Below, one piece after another: positions 26,037 to 35,580 of a DNA stretch of 64,000 bases. A program made the position numbers and the translations under genes. The DNA lies in assembly GCF_024460775.1 (NCBI RefSeq), contig NZ_JANFYZ010000005.1, positions 62,001 to 126,000 on the forward strand. The letters are read 5' to 3'. Numbering within the stretch: the first letter of the stretch is position 1; every line of letters starts with the position of its first letter. The stretch comes from Desulfovibrio desulfuricans. GTDB lineage: Bacteria > Desulfobacterota > Desulfovibrionia > Desulfovibrionales > Desulfovibrionaceae. The notes beneath the pieces are model-generated. The model was given only the letters and a program-made list of their open reading frames with translations. It did no database searches and was not told where the DNA came from.

Positions 26037-29000
26037 TCAATGTTGTTCTTGCTGCGCCGCAGGCTCGGCAGAAGGCCCTTTTCGCCGCAGCTTTCCGCTG
26101 AAAAAGCGGGTCACTACTATGAAGAACAGAGGCGTGTAATAAATGCCCAAACCTGTTGCGGTGATCATGCCTGTCAGCACTGCTGTGCCAAGGGCGTTTT
26201 GCGCGCCGGAGCCCGCCCCGCTGCTGAGCGCCAGCGGCACCACACCAAGAATGAAGCATAACGAGGTCATGATGATAGGCCGCAGGCGAAGCCGGGATGC
26301 CTCCACCGTGGCCGAAACAAGGTCTTTGCCGCCCCGGTGCATTTCCCTGGCAAATTCCACGATCAGGATTGAGTTTTTGGCCGACAGGCCAATGATCGTC
26401 AGCAGTGCAATTTGCAGGTAGATGTCGTTATTCATGCCGCGCAGGTACACGCCGCCCAATGCGCCCACAATGCCCGTGGGCACAGCCAGCAGCACCGCCA
26501 GCGGGATAGTCCAGCTTTCGTACAGGGCAGCCAGACAAAGAAAAACCACGATACTGGAAACAGCGTACAGCAAAGGGGCCTGGCTTGCGGACACGCGCTG
26601 CTGATAGGAAAGCCCCGTCCAGGCATAGTCAAAGCCGGGGGGCAGACTTGCCGCGCTTTTTTCCATTGCCACCATGGCCTGCCCGGTGCTTTGCCCCGGC
26701 GCGGCGGCCCCTTCAATCTTCACGGACGGTATGCCCTGATAGCGGGTCAGACTTGGGGAAGCCAGAACGGACTTTACGCCGATAAAACTGGAGAACGGCA
26801 CCATCTCGTCCTTGGTGTTGCGCAGATAAAAGCGCCTGAAATCGCCTATTCCGGAGCGAACTGAAGGCTCCGCCTGAAAGTAGACCTTTTTTGTTCTGCC
26901 CTTATCCGAAAAATCATTGATATATTCACCCGCCCAGTAGGCGCTGATGGCGCTGTTTATTTCAGCTCTGGTCAGGCCGTAAGCGCCAGCCTTGCTGTTG
27001 TCGATGAGCAGATCATACTGCTCGGTATCGGCCATGCCGCTATACCTTACGCTGGCAACAGCAGCGGATTTTGCCGCACTTTCCAGCAGGGCATCCTTGG
27101 CATTGAGCAGGGCCGCGTGCCCTTTGCCGCCGCGATCCATCAGTTCCAGCTCAAAGCCGGAGGAAGTGCCAAGCTCCATGACCGCCGGGGGCGACATCAC
27201 AACTATTTCCGCCCCGGCTATGGATGAAAACCGTTCCGTGGCGCGCTCCATCACGTCAAAGGCGCTCTGCCCCGGCCCGCGTTTGCTCCAGTCCTTGAGC
27301 AGGGGAAGCACCATGGCCGAATTCTGGCCGGAACCGCTGAATCCCCAGCCGATAACGCACATGACGCTTTCTATGGAATCCTTTTCGTCGTTGCGAAAGT
27401 AGGCATCAACCTCTTTGACAATCTTTTCCGTGCGCTCAAGTGACGCGCCCGGCGGCAACTGCACGTCAACATACAGGATGCCCTGATCTTCATCCGGTAA
27501 AAATGCCGAAGGCAAAAGCATAAACGAAGCCAGGCACCCTGCTGCCAAAACCGCAAATACCACGCCCCACCGCAAGGGGTGCCGCACCATGCCGCTCACG
27601 CCACGGCTGTAGCGTTCCGTAAAGGCGGCAAACCATCGGTTGAAGCGCCCAAAGAAGCCTTCGCCCGTTCCACTGGCATGCGCACGCAGCATGGTGGCGC
27701 ACAGGGCAGGCGTAAGCACAATGGCAACCACTACAGAAAGCACCATTGACGCAACAATGGTCACGGAAAACTGCCGGAAGATTGCCCCGGTGGAGCCGGG
27801 CATAAAGGCCATGGGAACAAACACGGCGGATATGACCACGGCAACGCCCACCAGTGCCCCGGTTATCTGCCGCATGGATTTGAGCGCGGCCTCCTTTGGG
27901 GAAAGCCCTTCGTCGCGCATGAGGCGTTCCACATTTTCCACCACAACAATGGCGTCATCCACCAAAAGGCCGATAGCCAGCACCATGCCGAACATGGTCA
28001 ATGTGTTGATGGAAAACCCAGTTGCCGCAAATACCGCAAACACCCCAAGCAGCACCACAGGCACGGCAATGGCCGGAATAAGCGTGGCGCGGTAGCTCTG
28101 CATGAACACAAACATCACCGCGACCACAAGCGCGATGGCCTCAAACAGGGTGCGCACAACCGAGCGTATGGATTTTTCCACAATTGGCGCGCGGTCATCG
28201 GCATAGGCATATTTGAGCCCCGGCGGGAAAAATGCGGCAAGCGACTGCAATTCGGCCTTGATTCCCCTGGTAGTTTGCAGAACGTTGGCCCCCGACGAAA
28301 GCTTGAAAGCCAGCCCCGTGCCCGCATGCCCGTTGAAAAATGTGGTGCCCATGGAACTTTCTTCATTCAGTTCGATGCGAGCAACATCCTTGAGCAGCAC
28401 TGCGGAGCCGTTTTCTTCCACCCGCAGTTGAATCTGTTCAAACTGTTCCGCTGTTTCCAGACTGGATGAGGCGTTGATGGCAATATTGATCTCCTGCCCC
28501 GGCAAGGCCGGAGCCTCTCCCACCTGACCGCCAGCAACCTGGGCGTTCTGGGCGCGCACGGCAGCAACAACATCCTGCGGATTCAGTTTGTACTGGCGCA
28601 TTTTGTCCGGGTCGCACCAGATGCGCATGGCATTTTGAAAACCGTACAGGGTGATTGCGCCAACGCCCTGAACGCGGCTCAAGGGGTCAACCAGCGAGCT
28701 TGCCACGTAGTCGCTTATGTCGTTGGGGCGCATGGTGTCGCTGGCATCGTAAAAAGCCACTGTCATGAACGAATTGTCCACGGCTTTGGACGCCTGAACG
28801 CCCTGCCGCTGCACGGTATCAGGCAACAGGGAAAGGGCCTGCTGCACCTTGTTCTGCACCTGCACCTGCGCCGTATCGGCATCCGTGCCCGCTGCAAAGG
28901 TGAGGGTAATTTCCGTACCGCCGGAGGAACTGCTGGTTGATTTCATGTGCAGCAGGTTGTCCAGGCCTTTTATCTGCTGCTCAATGATCTGCGTAACGCT

Positions 29001-29177
29001 GCGGTCAACAATGGACGCGGTCGCTCCGGGGTACTGGGCAGAGATGGATATCTGCGGCAGGGCGATATCCGGGTAATGCGCAACAGGGAGCCTGCCAAGA
29101 GCCAGCAGCCCGGCCAGCATAATGATGATGGCAATAACCCAGGCGAAGATGGGGCGATTGATGAAAAAAGCTGCCAT
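26037..29177 (-). CDS. RND efflux transporter, AcrB/HAE1 type
   Basis: 1046 residues, the size of AcrB. It exchanges protons for export of hydrophobic compounds. The proton-relay aspartates are in AIGLLVDDAIVVVENVERL and the lysine in GLSAKNSILIVEFAREM. Two large periplasmic loops and 12 membrane helices are arranged as in the family; the start (MAAFFINRPIFAWVIAIIIM) is typical. It follows the membrane fusion protein gene by three bases. No outer-membrane channel gene adjoins the operon; a TolC-like gene lies 33 kb away at the window end. Confidence 0.95.
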   Translation of the reverse strand: MAAFFINRPIFAWVIAIIIMLAGLLALGRLPVAHYPDIALPQISISAQYPGATASIVDRSVTQIIEQQIKGLDNLLHMKSTSSSSGGTEITLTFAAGTDADTAQVQVQNKVQQALSLLPDTVQRQGVQASKAVDNSFMTVAFYDASDTMRPNDISDYVASSLVDPLSRVQGVGAITLYGFQNAMRIWCDPDKMRQYKLNPQDVVAAVRAQNAQVAGGQVGEAPALPGQEINIAINASSSLETAEQFEQIQLRVEENGSAVLLKDVARIELNEESSMGTTFFNGHAGTGLAFKLSSGANVLQTTRGIKAELQSLAAFFPPGLKYAYADDRAPIVEKSIRSVVRTLFEAIALVVAVMFVFMQSYRATLIPAIAVPVVLLGVFAVFAATGFSINTLTMFGMVLAIGLLVDDAIVVVENVERLMRDEGLSPKEAALKSMRQITGALVGVAVVISAVFVPMAFMPGSTGAIFRQFSVTIVASMVLSVVVAIVLTPALCATMLRAHASGTGEGFFGRFNRWFAAFTERYSRGVSGMVRHPLRWGVVFAVLAAGCLASFMLLPSAFLPDEDQGILYVDVQLPPGASLERTEKIVKEVDAYFRNDEKDSIESVMCVIGWGFSGSGQNSAMVLPLLKDWSKRGPGQSAFDVMERATERFSSIAGAEIVVMSPPAVMELGTSSGFELELMDRGGKGHAALLNAKDALLESAAKSAAVASVRYSGMADTEQYDLLIDNSKAGAYGLTRAEINSAISAYWAGEYINDFSDKGRTKKVYFQAEPSVRSGIGDFRRFYLRNTKDEMVPFSSFIGVKSVLASPSLTRYQGIPSVKIEGAAAPGQSTGQAMVAMEKSAASLPPGFDYAWTGLSYQQRVSASQAPLLYAVSSIVVFLCLAALYESWTIPLAVLLAVPTGIVGALGGVYLRGMNNDIYLQIALLTIIGLSAKNSILIVEFAREMHRGGKDLVSATVEASRLRLRPIIMTSLCFILGVVPLALSSGAGSGAQNALGTAVLTGMITATGLGIYYTPLFFIVVTRFFSGKLRRKGPSAEPAAQQEQH

Positions 29178-29180
29178 ACA

Positions 29181-30422
29181 CTACCGCGCCTCGATGGCAG
29201 ACGCCGCAGGGGTGGCCTTGGCCTGCGATGATTGCACAGGTACACCCCGAACAAGCTCGCCAGGGGTCGCTTTCTGAAAGCCCTCAACCACCAGCATGTC
29301 GCCAGCGCTGAGGCCCGCGCCCACAATCCAGCGGTTGCCGTATGCGCGGTCAATGCTCACATCGCGCCGCGTCAGACGAAAAATCCCGTCTTTCGCGCCT
29401 TCTTTCTGCAAGACGTAAACAGAGTGCCCGCCAGTGTTGTTCACAAAGGCGGCCCCCTGCGGGATCAGCACGGCCTTGTCCACCGAGCCTTCTTCAATGC
29501 CAGCCTTGACGTACATGCCCGGCAGCAGCAGCCCGTCAGGGTTATCGACCACAGCCCGCAGCATGATGCTCCCCGTGCTCTGCGCAACAGATATTTCAGA
29601 AAACAGCAGGTCGCCCTGTATCCAGGCCGATTCGCCAGCATGCGCTGCTGTGGCGACCGGCGTATAAGGCGAACCGTCTTCAAGCATCAGGCGGATTTTT
29701 GCTGTACTGCCGTTGGCGGATATGCGGCCCTGCGCAAGGGCGCGGCGCAGGCGGATAGCCTCCGCGCTGGATTGCGTCATATCAATATAGACGCGGTCAA
29801 TCTGCTGGATAACGGCCAGGGGGGATGACTGGTTGGCAGTAACCAGAGCGCCGACCGTAACGGCAGAGGCCCCAATGCGCCCTGACACCGGGGCTTTTAT
29901 TTCTGTATAGGCAAGATTGATGGCCGCTGTTTCAAGCTCGGCCTCTGCCCTGGCAACGCGGGCGCGGGCCTGACCGTGCTGCGAGATGGAATTGTCCAGC
30001 TCCTGCTGGCTGACGGCGTATTGCTTGATCAGCAGCCGCTGGCGTTTTTCCAGCAGGGCAATGGCGGTAACAGCGGCCTTTGCCTCCGCAAGCGAGGCTC
30101 TGGCTGTGGCGTGGGCCGCCTGATAGATGGCCGGGTCTATGCGGTACAAGACCTGCCCTTTTTTTATATCTGCGCCTTCTTCAAAAAGACGCTCAATGAT
30201 AATGCCGTCAACCTGAGGCCGAACCTCCGCCGTTACCAGCGCGGACACTCTCCCCGGCAGCGTACTGCTCAGGGTCAGCTTTTCTTCCCCCAGCACAAGG
30301 AATTGCACCTCGGCATGGGCTGGGCCAGACTCCTCCGCCTTGTTGCAGCCAAGCGCGAGAACGGTCAGCCACAAGGGCACGAGCAGCCACAGTCGAAATT
30401 TTTTCATACTAAACCAGCGCAT
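29181..30422 (-). CDS. RND periplasmic adaptor (membrane fusion) lipoprotein, AcrA-like
   Basis: 413 residues from ATG 30422, which has AGAGGTG seven bases ahead (the frame opens at 30455). A lipoprotein signal ends in LALGC. The barrel-sandwich halves (VRPQVDGIIIERLFEEGADIKKGQ and IKAPVSGRIGASAVTVGALV) flank a coiled-coil hairpin, and the membrane-proximal domain follows. It links the RND pump to an outer-membrane channel. The promoter overlaps a MerR-type operator shared with the divergent regulator at 30531, so drug-induced expression is likely. Confidence 0.93.
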   Translation of the reverse strand: MRWFSMKKFRLWLLVPLWLTVLALGCNKAEESGPAHAEVQFLVLGEEKLTLSSTLPGRVSALVTAEVRPQVDGIIIERLFEEGADIKKGQVLYRIDPAIYQAAHATARASLAEAKAAVTAIALLEKRQRLLIKQYAVSQQELDNSISQHGQARARVARAEAELETAAINLAYTEIKAPVSGRIGASAVTVGALVTANQSSPLAVIQQIDRVYIDMTQSSAEAIRLRRALAQGRISANGSTAKIRLMLEDGSPYTPVATAAHAGESAWIQGDLLFSEISVAQSTGSIMLRAVVDNPDGLLLPGMYVKAGIEEGSVDKAVLIPQGAAFVNNTGGHSVYVLQKEGAKDGIFRLTRRDVSIDRAYGNRWIVGAGLSAGDMLVVEGFQKATPGELVRGVPVQSSQAKATPAASAIEAR

Positions 30423-30487
30423 TACAAACACCTCTGTTCCCATGTTGGCAAGCAATCCCGGGCTTGCCCTTTTGCCTGTAATTTGCC

Positions 30488-30518
30488 AGCGTAAACTATA
30501 CAGTTACTTTAGAGTCAA
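30488..30518 (-). promoter_or_regulatory. MerR-type promoter/operator for the RND operon
   Basis: On the minus strand the -35 TTGACT (30513-30518) and -10 TACGCT (30488-30493) are 19 bases apart, the overlong spacer typical of MerR targets. The dyad ACTATA-N9-TAGAGT (30495-30515, 5 of 6 matching) lies within it. MerR proteins untwist such promoters to activate them. The site is 13 bases from the MerR gene start. Confidence 0.75.
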
Positions 30519-30530
30519 GGAAAAAATGTA

Positions 30531-31346
30531 ATGAAAAAGAACATGCTCACCTCAGGCGAATTTGCCAGCCTTTGCGGCACGCAAAAAGGCACCCTGCTGT
30601 TCTATGAAAAGGAAGGGTTGCTGAAACCCAGGCACGTTTCAGAAAACAGGTACCGCCGATACGGGGTTGAGCAGTATTTTGAATTTGACCTGCTCTCCAT
30701 GCTCAAGGAGGTCGGCAGTTCGCTGAAGGAAATCAAGGCGCACCTGCATAACATGAACGGCGAGGACTTCCTGTCATTCTTGCAGGAAAAACAGCTCGAT
30801 ACAGAAAAGGAGCTGCGCCAGTTGGCCCAGCGCAGGTTGATGCTCAAGGACATGACCGCCTGCCTGCGCGAAGCCCTGGATTTTGAGTACGACACCATGA
30901 CAGTGCGGCATCAAAAGGCAGAACGGCTGGAAATGACGCCAACAGGCGCAAGCCCCTCAGAGTCGCAATGGGAACTTGTGCAACGCTTTGTGGAATATAA
31001 TAGAGGATACGAGCAGCAGGAAGAAAAACCGCGTTATCCCTTTGGCGTTGTCTTTTGCCTGGATGACATACGGCAGGGCAGCTATGTTGAGCGCTACTAC
31101 TTCACCAGGGTGCGGCGCTCCACGCCGCCCTCCCTCCTTCATATAAAACCAGAGGGAGAATACGCCATTCTGGCCCACAACGGCACAGATGCCTCGCACA
31201 GGTTGGCCCTTGCCGATATGCTGGAAAAGGTCAGCGCCGCCGGCCTGACCATGAAAAGCGATGTCTATGTATGCGACATGATGAGTTACGTCATGCAGGA
31301 GGGCGGCGACTGCTACGCGGTGAAATACGCCATTCGGGTTGAATAG
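30531..31346 (+). CDS. MerR family regulator with GyrI-like effector domain
   Basis: 271 residues. N-terminal MerR winged helix (LTSGEFASLCGTQKGTLLFYEKEGLL, then NRYRRYGVEQ), a dimerisation coiled coil of about 40 residues, and a C-terminal BmrR/GyrI-like ligand-binding domain (SYVERYYFTRV, YAILAHNGTD). Such proteins bind hydrophobic or cationic drugs and activate efflux genes. It is divergent from the RND operon and the 19-base-spacer promoter lies between them, so it is the probable activator of that pump. Confidence 0.9.
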   Translation: MKKNMLTSGEFASLCGTQKGTLLFYEKEGLLKPRHVSENRYRRYGVEQYFEFDLLSMLKEVGSSLKEIKAHLHNMNGEDFLSFLQEKQLDTEKELRQLAQRRLMLKDMTACLREALDFEYDTMTVRHQKAERLEMTPTGASPSESQWELVQRFVEYNRGYEQQEEKPRYPFGVVFCLDDIRQGSYVERYYFTRVRRSTPPSLLHIKPEGEYAILAHNGTDASHRLALADMLEKVSAAGLTMKSDVYVCDMMSYVMQEGGDCYAVKYAIRVE

Positions 31347-31504
31347 CAGCATACGGCCTCAATTGATGGCTCCCCGTCCCGCCAGCAAGGCCCGTGCACC
31401 CTCGCCCCGCCGATACGTATTTTCCTCTTGCGGGCGGGGCGCTGTAATCGTAGAAATATGCAAGAGCTATACGCTTGCTCCACCTAAATAACTACGAGGC
31501 CCAT

Positions 31505-31801
31505 ATGCAGGTTTGCAAGAAAATGGCTGACGGCGTTTTGCATGTCAGCATAGCGGGCAAGATCGACACAGTGACGGCTCCGGCGCTGGACAGGGATTTG
31601 CAGGAAGACTGCGGCGCGGCGGACGAGCTGGTGCTTGATTTCAGCGAGGTGGACTATATTTCCAGCGCGGGCCTGCGCATTCTGCTGCGCCTGCACAAGC
31701 GCATGGTTCAACGCAAGGGCATGCGCATCATCCACTCCAATGAAACCGTGAGGGAAGTATTCAGCATCACAGGTTTTGTGGATCTGTTTACCATAGATTA
31801 G
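31505..31801 (+). CDS. STAS-domain anti-anti-sigma factor
   Basis: 98 residues from ATG 31505; the frame opens at 31475. A complete SpoIIAA/RsbV-like STAS domain with the phosphorylatable serine in DYISSAGLRILL. Such proteins switch partners with an anti-sigma kinase depending on phosphorylation. The next gene encodes both a PP2C phosphatase and a kinase-like ATPase domain, so the two genes probably form one phosphorylation switch. No sigma factor gene is in the vicinity, so the downstream target may not be a sigma factor. Confidence 0.9.
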   Translation: MQVCKKMADGVLHVSIAGKIDTVTAPALDRDLQEDCGAADELVLDFSEVDYISSAGLRILLRLHKRMVQRKGMRIIHSNETVREVFSITGFVDLFTID

Positions 31802-31881
31802 CCGCACCCCCGCAAGCCCGCGCCGCATCAGGTTCGGGCTTTCCTAATGCAGAGCGGGCAAGCCCGCAAAGGCGGGCCGCC

Positions 31882-34125
31882 ATGCACAAGTTATTTCACA
31901 AATGGCTTTTTATCTGCATTTTTCCCGCCTTTTGCCTTACGCTTGCCGCATCCTATCTGTTGCAGACCCGTCAGGCCGAAGAAAACGCCCGCCACATGCT
32001 TTCCACCAATCTGGACGATGGGGGAAAATATCTGCGCATGGTCATCACCAATGCCGCCCACATCCGCGAAATTTCCGATGCTGGCGCTTTGACCAAGGCG
32101 CGGGCCTTTGCAGCCATAATCACGCAAAATCCCAATATCCTTAACGTCCCAACCATCCTGCATTTTTTGCGCAAACTGCTGGATGTGGAAGAGCTGAACG
32201 TTGCGGACGACCGGGGCGTGATCATAGCCTCCACGGGCCCCTTTGCGGGCTACGACATGGCCTCCTCGCCGCAGTCCGCGGCATTTTTGCCAGCCCTGCG
32301 CGATCTGGATTTTGCCCTTGTGCAGGATATTGAAGAGCGCGGTGCTGACCGCATGCCCTTTCAGTATGCCGGGGTGGCCCGCCGCGACTGCACGGGCATT
32401 GTGCAGATCGGTTATTCCCCCAAGCGCTTGACAGCCGCTCTGCGCGCCGCTGCGGTGGACCAGATCGCCCCGCGCTACCATATTGGCTCCAACGGTTTTA
32501 TGGCCATCTCCATTTACGGGGCCGTCATCAGCACGGGCAACGAGGCCGCCGTCCCCCTTGGGGCGAATGTGGATGCCCTCGGTCTCATACAGCCAGACGG
32601 CAAGGGGCTGGTTACCATTCTCGGCAAGCAGTACATCTGCCAGAACATAGAGGTGGAGGGCTACACCCTCTTTGCCCTGCTGCCGCGCAGCGAGGTATTT
32701 TTCTCGCGCGACAGCATGCTCCTGTACATCGCGGCCTGCAATGTGGTGCTGTTCGCCGTGATTTTCTGGATGGTGTCGCATCTGGTCAAACGGCTGGTCA
32801 TCAATGATGTGTACCGCGTCAACGAAGACCTGCAAAAAATCACGTCCGGCAATCTGGATGTGGTGCTCAACGAGCGCACCACGCCGGAATTCGGGCTGCT
32901 CTCGGACGGCATCAACAAAACCGTGCAGAGCCTCAAGGCAGCCATCAGCGCCGCAGCGGGCCGCATAGACGCAGAGCTGGAATTTGCCCGCGCCATCCAG
33001 TGCTCCTCGCTGCCAAGTGTTTTCCCCGCCTATCCCGAGCGGGAAGACTTTGACATTTTTGCCTTCATGCGCGCCGCCAAGGTGGTGGGCGGTGATTTTT
33101 ACGACTTTTATTTGCGGGATAAAAACCAGCTTGTGATTGTGGTGGCCGATGTGGCGGACAAGGGCATCGGCGCGGCCCTGTTCATGATGACGGCCAAAAC
33201 CCTGATCAAGAGCCTTGCGGAATCGGGCCTTTCCCCGGCGGAGATATTTACGCAGGCCAACAAGCGCCTCACGGCGCAGAACGATCAGGATATCTTTCTC
33301 ACTGCCTTTCTGGCCGTGCTTGACCTTACTACCGGGCGGCTGGTCTGCGCCAATGCCGGGCATGAACATCCGCTGATATTCAGGCGCGCCGAGGGCCGCT
33401 ACGCATGGCTTGAAGCAGGGCACGGCCTGCCGCTGGGGGCCATGCCCAATTCCCGTTACAGGGAGCAGACTTTTCAGATTGCCCCCGGCGACCGTCTGCT
33501 GCTCTATACTGACGGCGTCAGCGAGGCGGAAAACAGCCAGGGCGAGCGCCTTGGCCTCAGCGGCATAGAAAGCGCCGTGCTGGGCACCGAGCGAATGGAT
33601 GCGGAACAGACCGTGCAGGCCCTGCTACGCCGGGTGGACGACTTTGCCTCCGGCGTGGAACAGGCGGACGACATTACCATTCTGGCTCTGGAATTTACTG
33701 GTCTGGCATGGGATGAACTGCTCATAACGGCGGACGACGCCCATCTGGAAACACTGCTGGCCTTTCTGGAAGAAAAGCTCAAGGTCGCCCAGTGCCCTGC
33801 CGCCACCCTGCCCATGCTGCTGGTTGCTGCGGAAGAAGTCTTTGCCAACATCGCCCACTATGCCTACGCACCTGATCAGGGAACAGTGCTGGTGCGCTGC
33901 CGGATGCGCTCCGGGCCTTTTCAGGCCGTGATGCAGTTTCAGGATACAGGCCGCCCTTTCAACCCTCTGCACCAGCCGGACCCGGATACAAGCCTGCCCG
34001 CCGAGCAGCGCCGCGAGGGAGGGCTGGGCATTGCCATGATGCGCAAGATCATGAGCAGGATGGAATATGCCCGCACTGCAGACGGCAAGAACATTTTAAC
34101 CCTCTGGAAGCAGGAAGACGACTGA
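31882..34125 (+). CDS. Membrane SpoIIE-type phosphatase with C-terminal RsbW-like kinase domain
   Basis: 747 residues. An N-terminal helix (residues 8-27), a periplasmic Cache-like sensor of about 240 residues, a second helix (VVLFAVIFWMVSHL), a HAMP-like linker, a PP2C/SpoIIE phosphatase (VVGGDFYDFY, VADVADKGIGAALFM, LLYTDGVSEAEN, ADDITILALEF), and a C-terminal HATPase_c domain (LVAAEEVFANIAHYAY, FQDTGRPFNPL, GGLGIAMMRKIMSRM). Phosphatase and kinase that act on a STAS protein are thus fused behind one external sensor. It lies 80 bases after the STAS gene. The ligand is unknown. Confidence 0.9.
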   Translation: MHKLFHKWLFICIFPAFCLTLAASYLLQTRQAEENARHMLSTNLDDGGKYLRMVITNAAHIREISDAGALTKARAFAAIITQNPNILNVPTILHFLRKLLDVEELNVADDRGVIIASTGPFAGYDMASSPQSAAFLPALRDLDFALVQDIEERGADRMPFQYAGVARRDCTGIVQIGYSPKRLTAALRAAAVDQIAPRYHIGSNGFMAISIYGAVISTGNEAAVPLGANVDALGLIQPDGKGLVTILGKQYICQNIEVEGYTLFALLPRSEVFFSRDSMLLYIAACNVVLFAVIFWMVSHLVKRLVINDVYRVNEDLQKITSGNLDVVLNERTTPEFGLLSDGINKTVQSLKAAISAAAGRIDAELEFARAIQCSSLPSVFPAYPEREDFDIFAFMRAAKVVGGDFYDFYLRDKNQLVIVVADVADKGIGAALFMMTAKTLIKSLAESGLSPAEIFTQANKRLTAQNDQDIFLTAFLAVLDLTTGRLVCANAGHEHPLIFRRAEGRYAWLEAGHGLPLGAMPNSRYREQTFQIAPGDRLLLYTDGVSEAENSQGERLGLSGIESAVLGTERMDAEQTVQALLRRVDDFASGVEQADDITILALEFTGLAWDELLITADDAHLETLLAFLEEKLKVAQCPAATLPMLLVAAEEVFANIAHYAYAPDQGTVLVRCRMRSGPFQAVMQFQDTGRPFNPLHQPDPDTSLPAEQRREGGLGIAMMRKIMSRMEYARTADGKNILTLWKQEDD

Positions 34126-34239
34126 TCGTCGGGGCCGGACGCGGCCCGTCTGATCCGGCCCGCGCCAGCCTTCTGCATCAGGTGCGGCATCCTCGCCGCG
34201 GTATTGCCAGTTCTGCCAATGCCCACAGGGAGTAGCATC

Positions 34240-35580
34240 ATGGAAGCAAAAAAATCCATCATCGAGGCAGTGGCAGAATACCTTGCCCCGCTCTTCGGCC
34301 CCGCCACCGAAATTCTGGACGATGACTATACCAGAGAAAATTTTGAAGACCTTGCCGAAATGAACGGCAGGCGCTTTATGCTGCGGGTTGCCCTTACCGG
34401 TCAGCCGGAGGATGAAGTGTACCTGTTCCGCGCCATTCCGTTTACGGAAACGGAGCAGGCCATTGCCCACAACATCCTTGAAGAATGGGAAAAAATCTTC
34501 ACCACGCCCCACATAGATGATTACGCCGCCGTGTGCATACGGCAGGCGCAGATCATCGGCATTGCCAAAATACTCTCGCCAGCGCGCCACACAACGGTGC
34601 TGCGCATGCTGAATCTGCTGTCGTTCTGGTCGAGCGAAACGTATGAAGGCGACAAAATTTCCTTTTGCGTGGGCATTGACGAAGACGATCCCCGGCCCGG
34701 CTGTGTGAATTTTTTTGATGCCAGCAAGGAGGACTACGCCAAGGTGCTCACCTCCGGCTGCGACACCCTGCTTGTGTGCAACGCAGAGGGCGGCATAACC
34801 TCATACTGCGAGGCGGCATTGCCCGCAGAGGCCGAGGCGGCCCATGTTTACGCGCCACTGGCCTTTCTGCCCGTGGCCTACTGGACTTCACAAAACAGGT
34901 GTGCCTTTTGCCTCAGCAGAAACGGCGACATCCTTATCTTCAAAAACAGGCAGCTCTTTTTTGCCAAAAGGCGCGGCAAGTGGCTGCATTTTTCACATCA
35001 GGCCTACCTTGCCGAGCTTGGCTATCAGGGGCAAGGCGGCAGCAGGGGCACCATTGAGGCGCTGTACCTGAGCCTGCTTGATGTTTCATTCCGGCGCAAG
35101 GGTGCGTGTATCGGCTTTTTCCGCACAAATGCCGTTACCCCGTGGATGATAAACGAGCGCCGTAACCAGCGCATTGGACAAAATATTTCCCAGGATGAAC
35201 TGGTGCGAGTTTCGCAAGACAGGCTGCACGGCTACCTGAACGAAATAGTCAGCCAGGGTGATATGCTGGCGCACGATGCCAGCAGCAAAGCCGCGCTGCT
35301 GCGCTCGGCCCTGCCAAGCCTGAATTTTGCGCAGATTCCGCGCAAGCTGCGGGCCGAGCTTCTTTCCATTGATGGCGCAACCTTGATCTTTGACGATGGC
35401 AGCATTTTTGCGGTGGGGGCTATCCTCAAGATTCCCGGCGGCAGCAGCAGCGGCGGGCGCAAGGCGGCAGCCATGACCCTGGCCGAACACGGCATCGGCA
35501 TCAAGGTTTCCAACGATGGGCATATCACTGCCTGGAGCCGGAGAGCCGAGGAGGGGCAAGCCCTGTTTGAAATAGGCTAG
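34240..35580 (+). CDS. Putative degenerate diadenylate-cyclase-like signalling protein
   Basis: 446 residues from ATG 34240 (GGGAG ahead; frame opens at 34204). The N-terminal 260 residues match nothing I recognise and may be a sensor module. The C-terminal part resembles a DisA_N/DAC domain: GACIGFFR, then SIDGATLIFDDG (the DGA motif), and 29 residues later SGGRKAAAMTLAE aligned with the canonical GTRHRAALGLSE, then GIKVSNDGHITAW. The RHR triad is RKA here, so c-di-AMP synthesis is doubtful; a nucleotide-sensing or inactive homologue is likely. It follows the phosphatase gene by 114 bases on the same strand. Confidence 0.6.
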   Translation: MEAKKSIIEAVAEYLAPLFGPATEILDDDYTRENFEDLAEMNGRRFMLRVALTGQPEDEVYLFRAIPFTETEQAIAHNILEEWEKIFTTPHIDDYAAVCIRQAQIIGIAKILSPARHTTVLRMLNLLSFWSSETYEGDKISFCVGIDEDDPRPGCVNFFDASKEDYAKVLTSGCDTLLVCNAEGGITSYCEAALPAEAEAAHVYAPLAFLPVAYWTSQNRCAFCLSRNGDILIFKNRQLFFAKRRGKWLHFSHQAYLAELGYQGQGGSRGTIEALYLSLLDVSFRRKGACIGFFRTNAVTPWMINERRNQRIGQNISQDELVRVSQDRLHGYLNEIVSQGDMLAHDASSKAALLRSALPSLNFAQIPRKLRAELLSIDGATLIFDDGSIFAVGAILKIPGGSSSGGRKAAAMTLAEHGIGIKVSNDGHITAWSRRAEEGQALFEIG

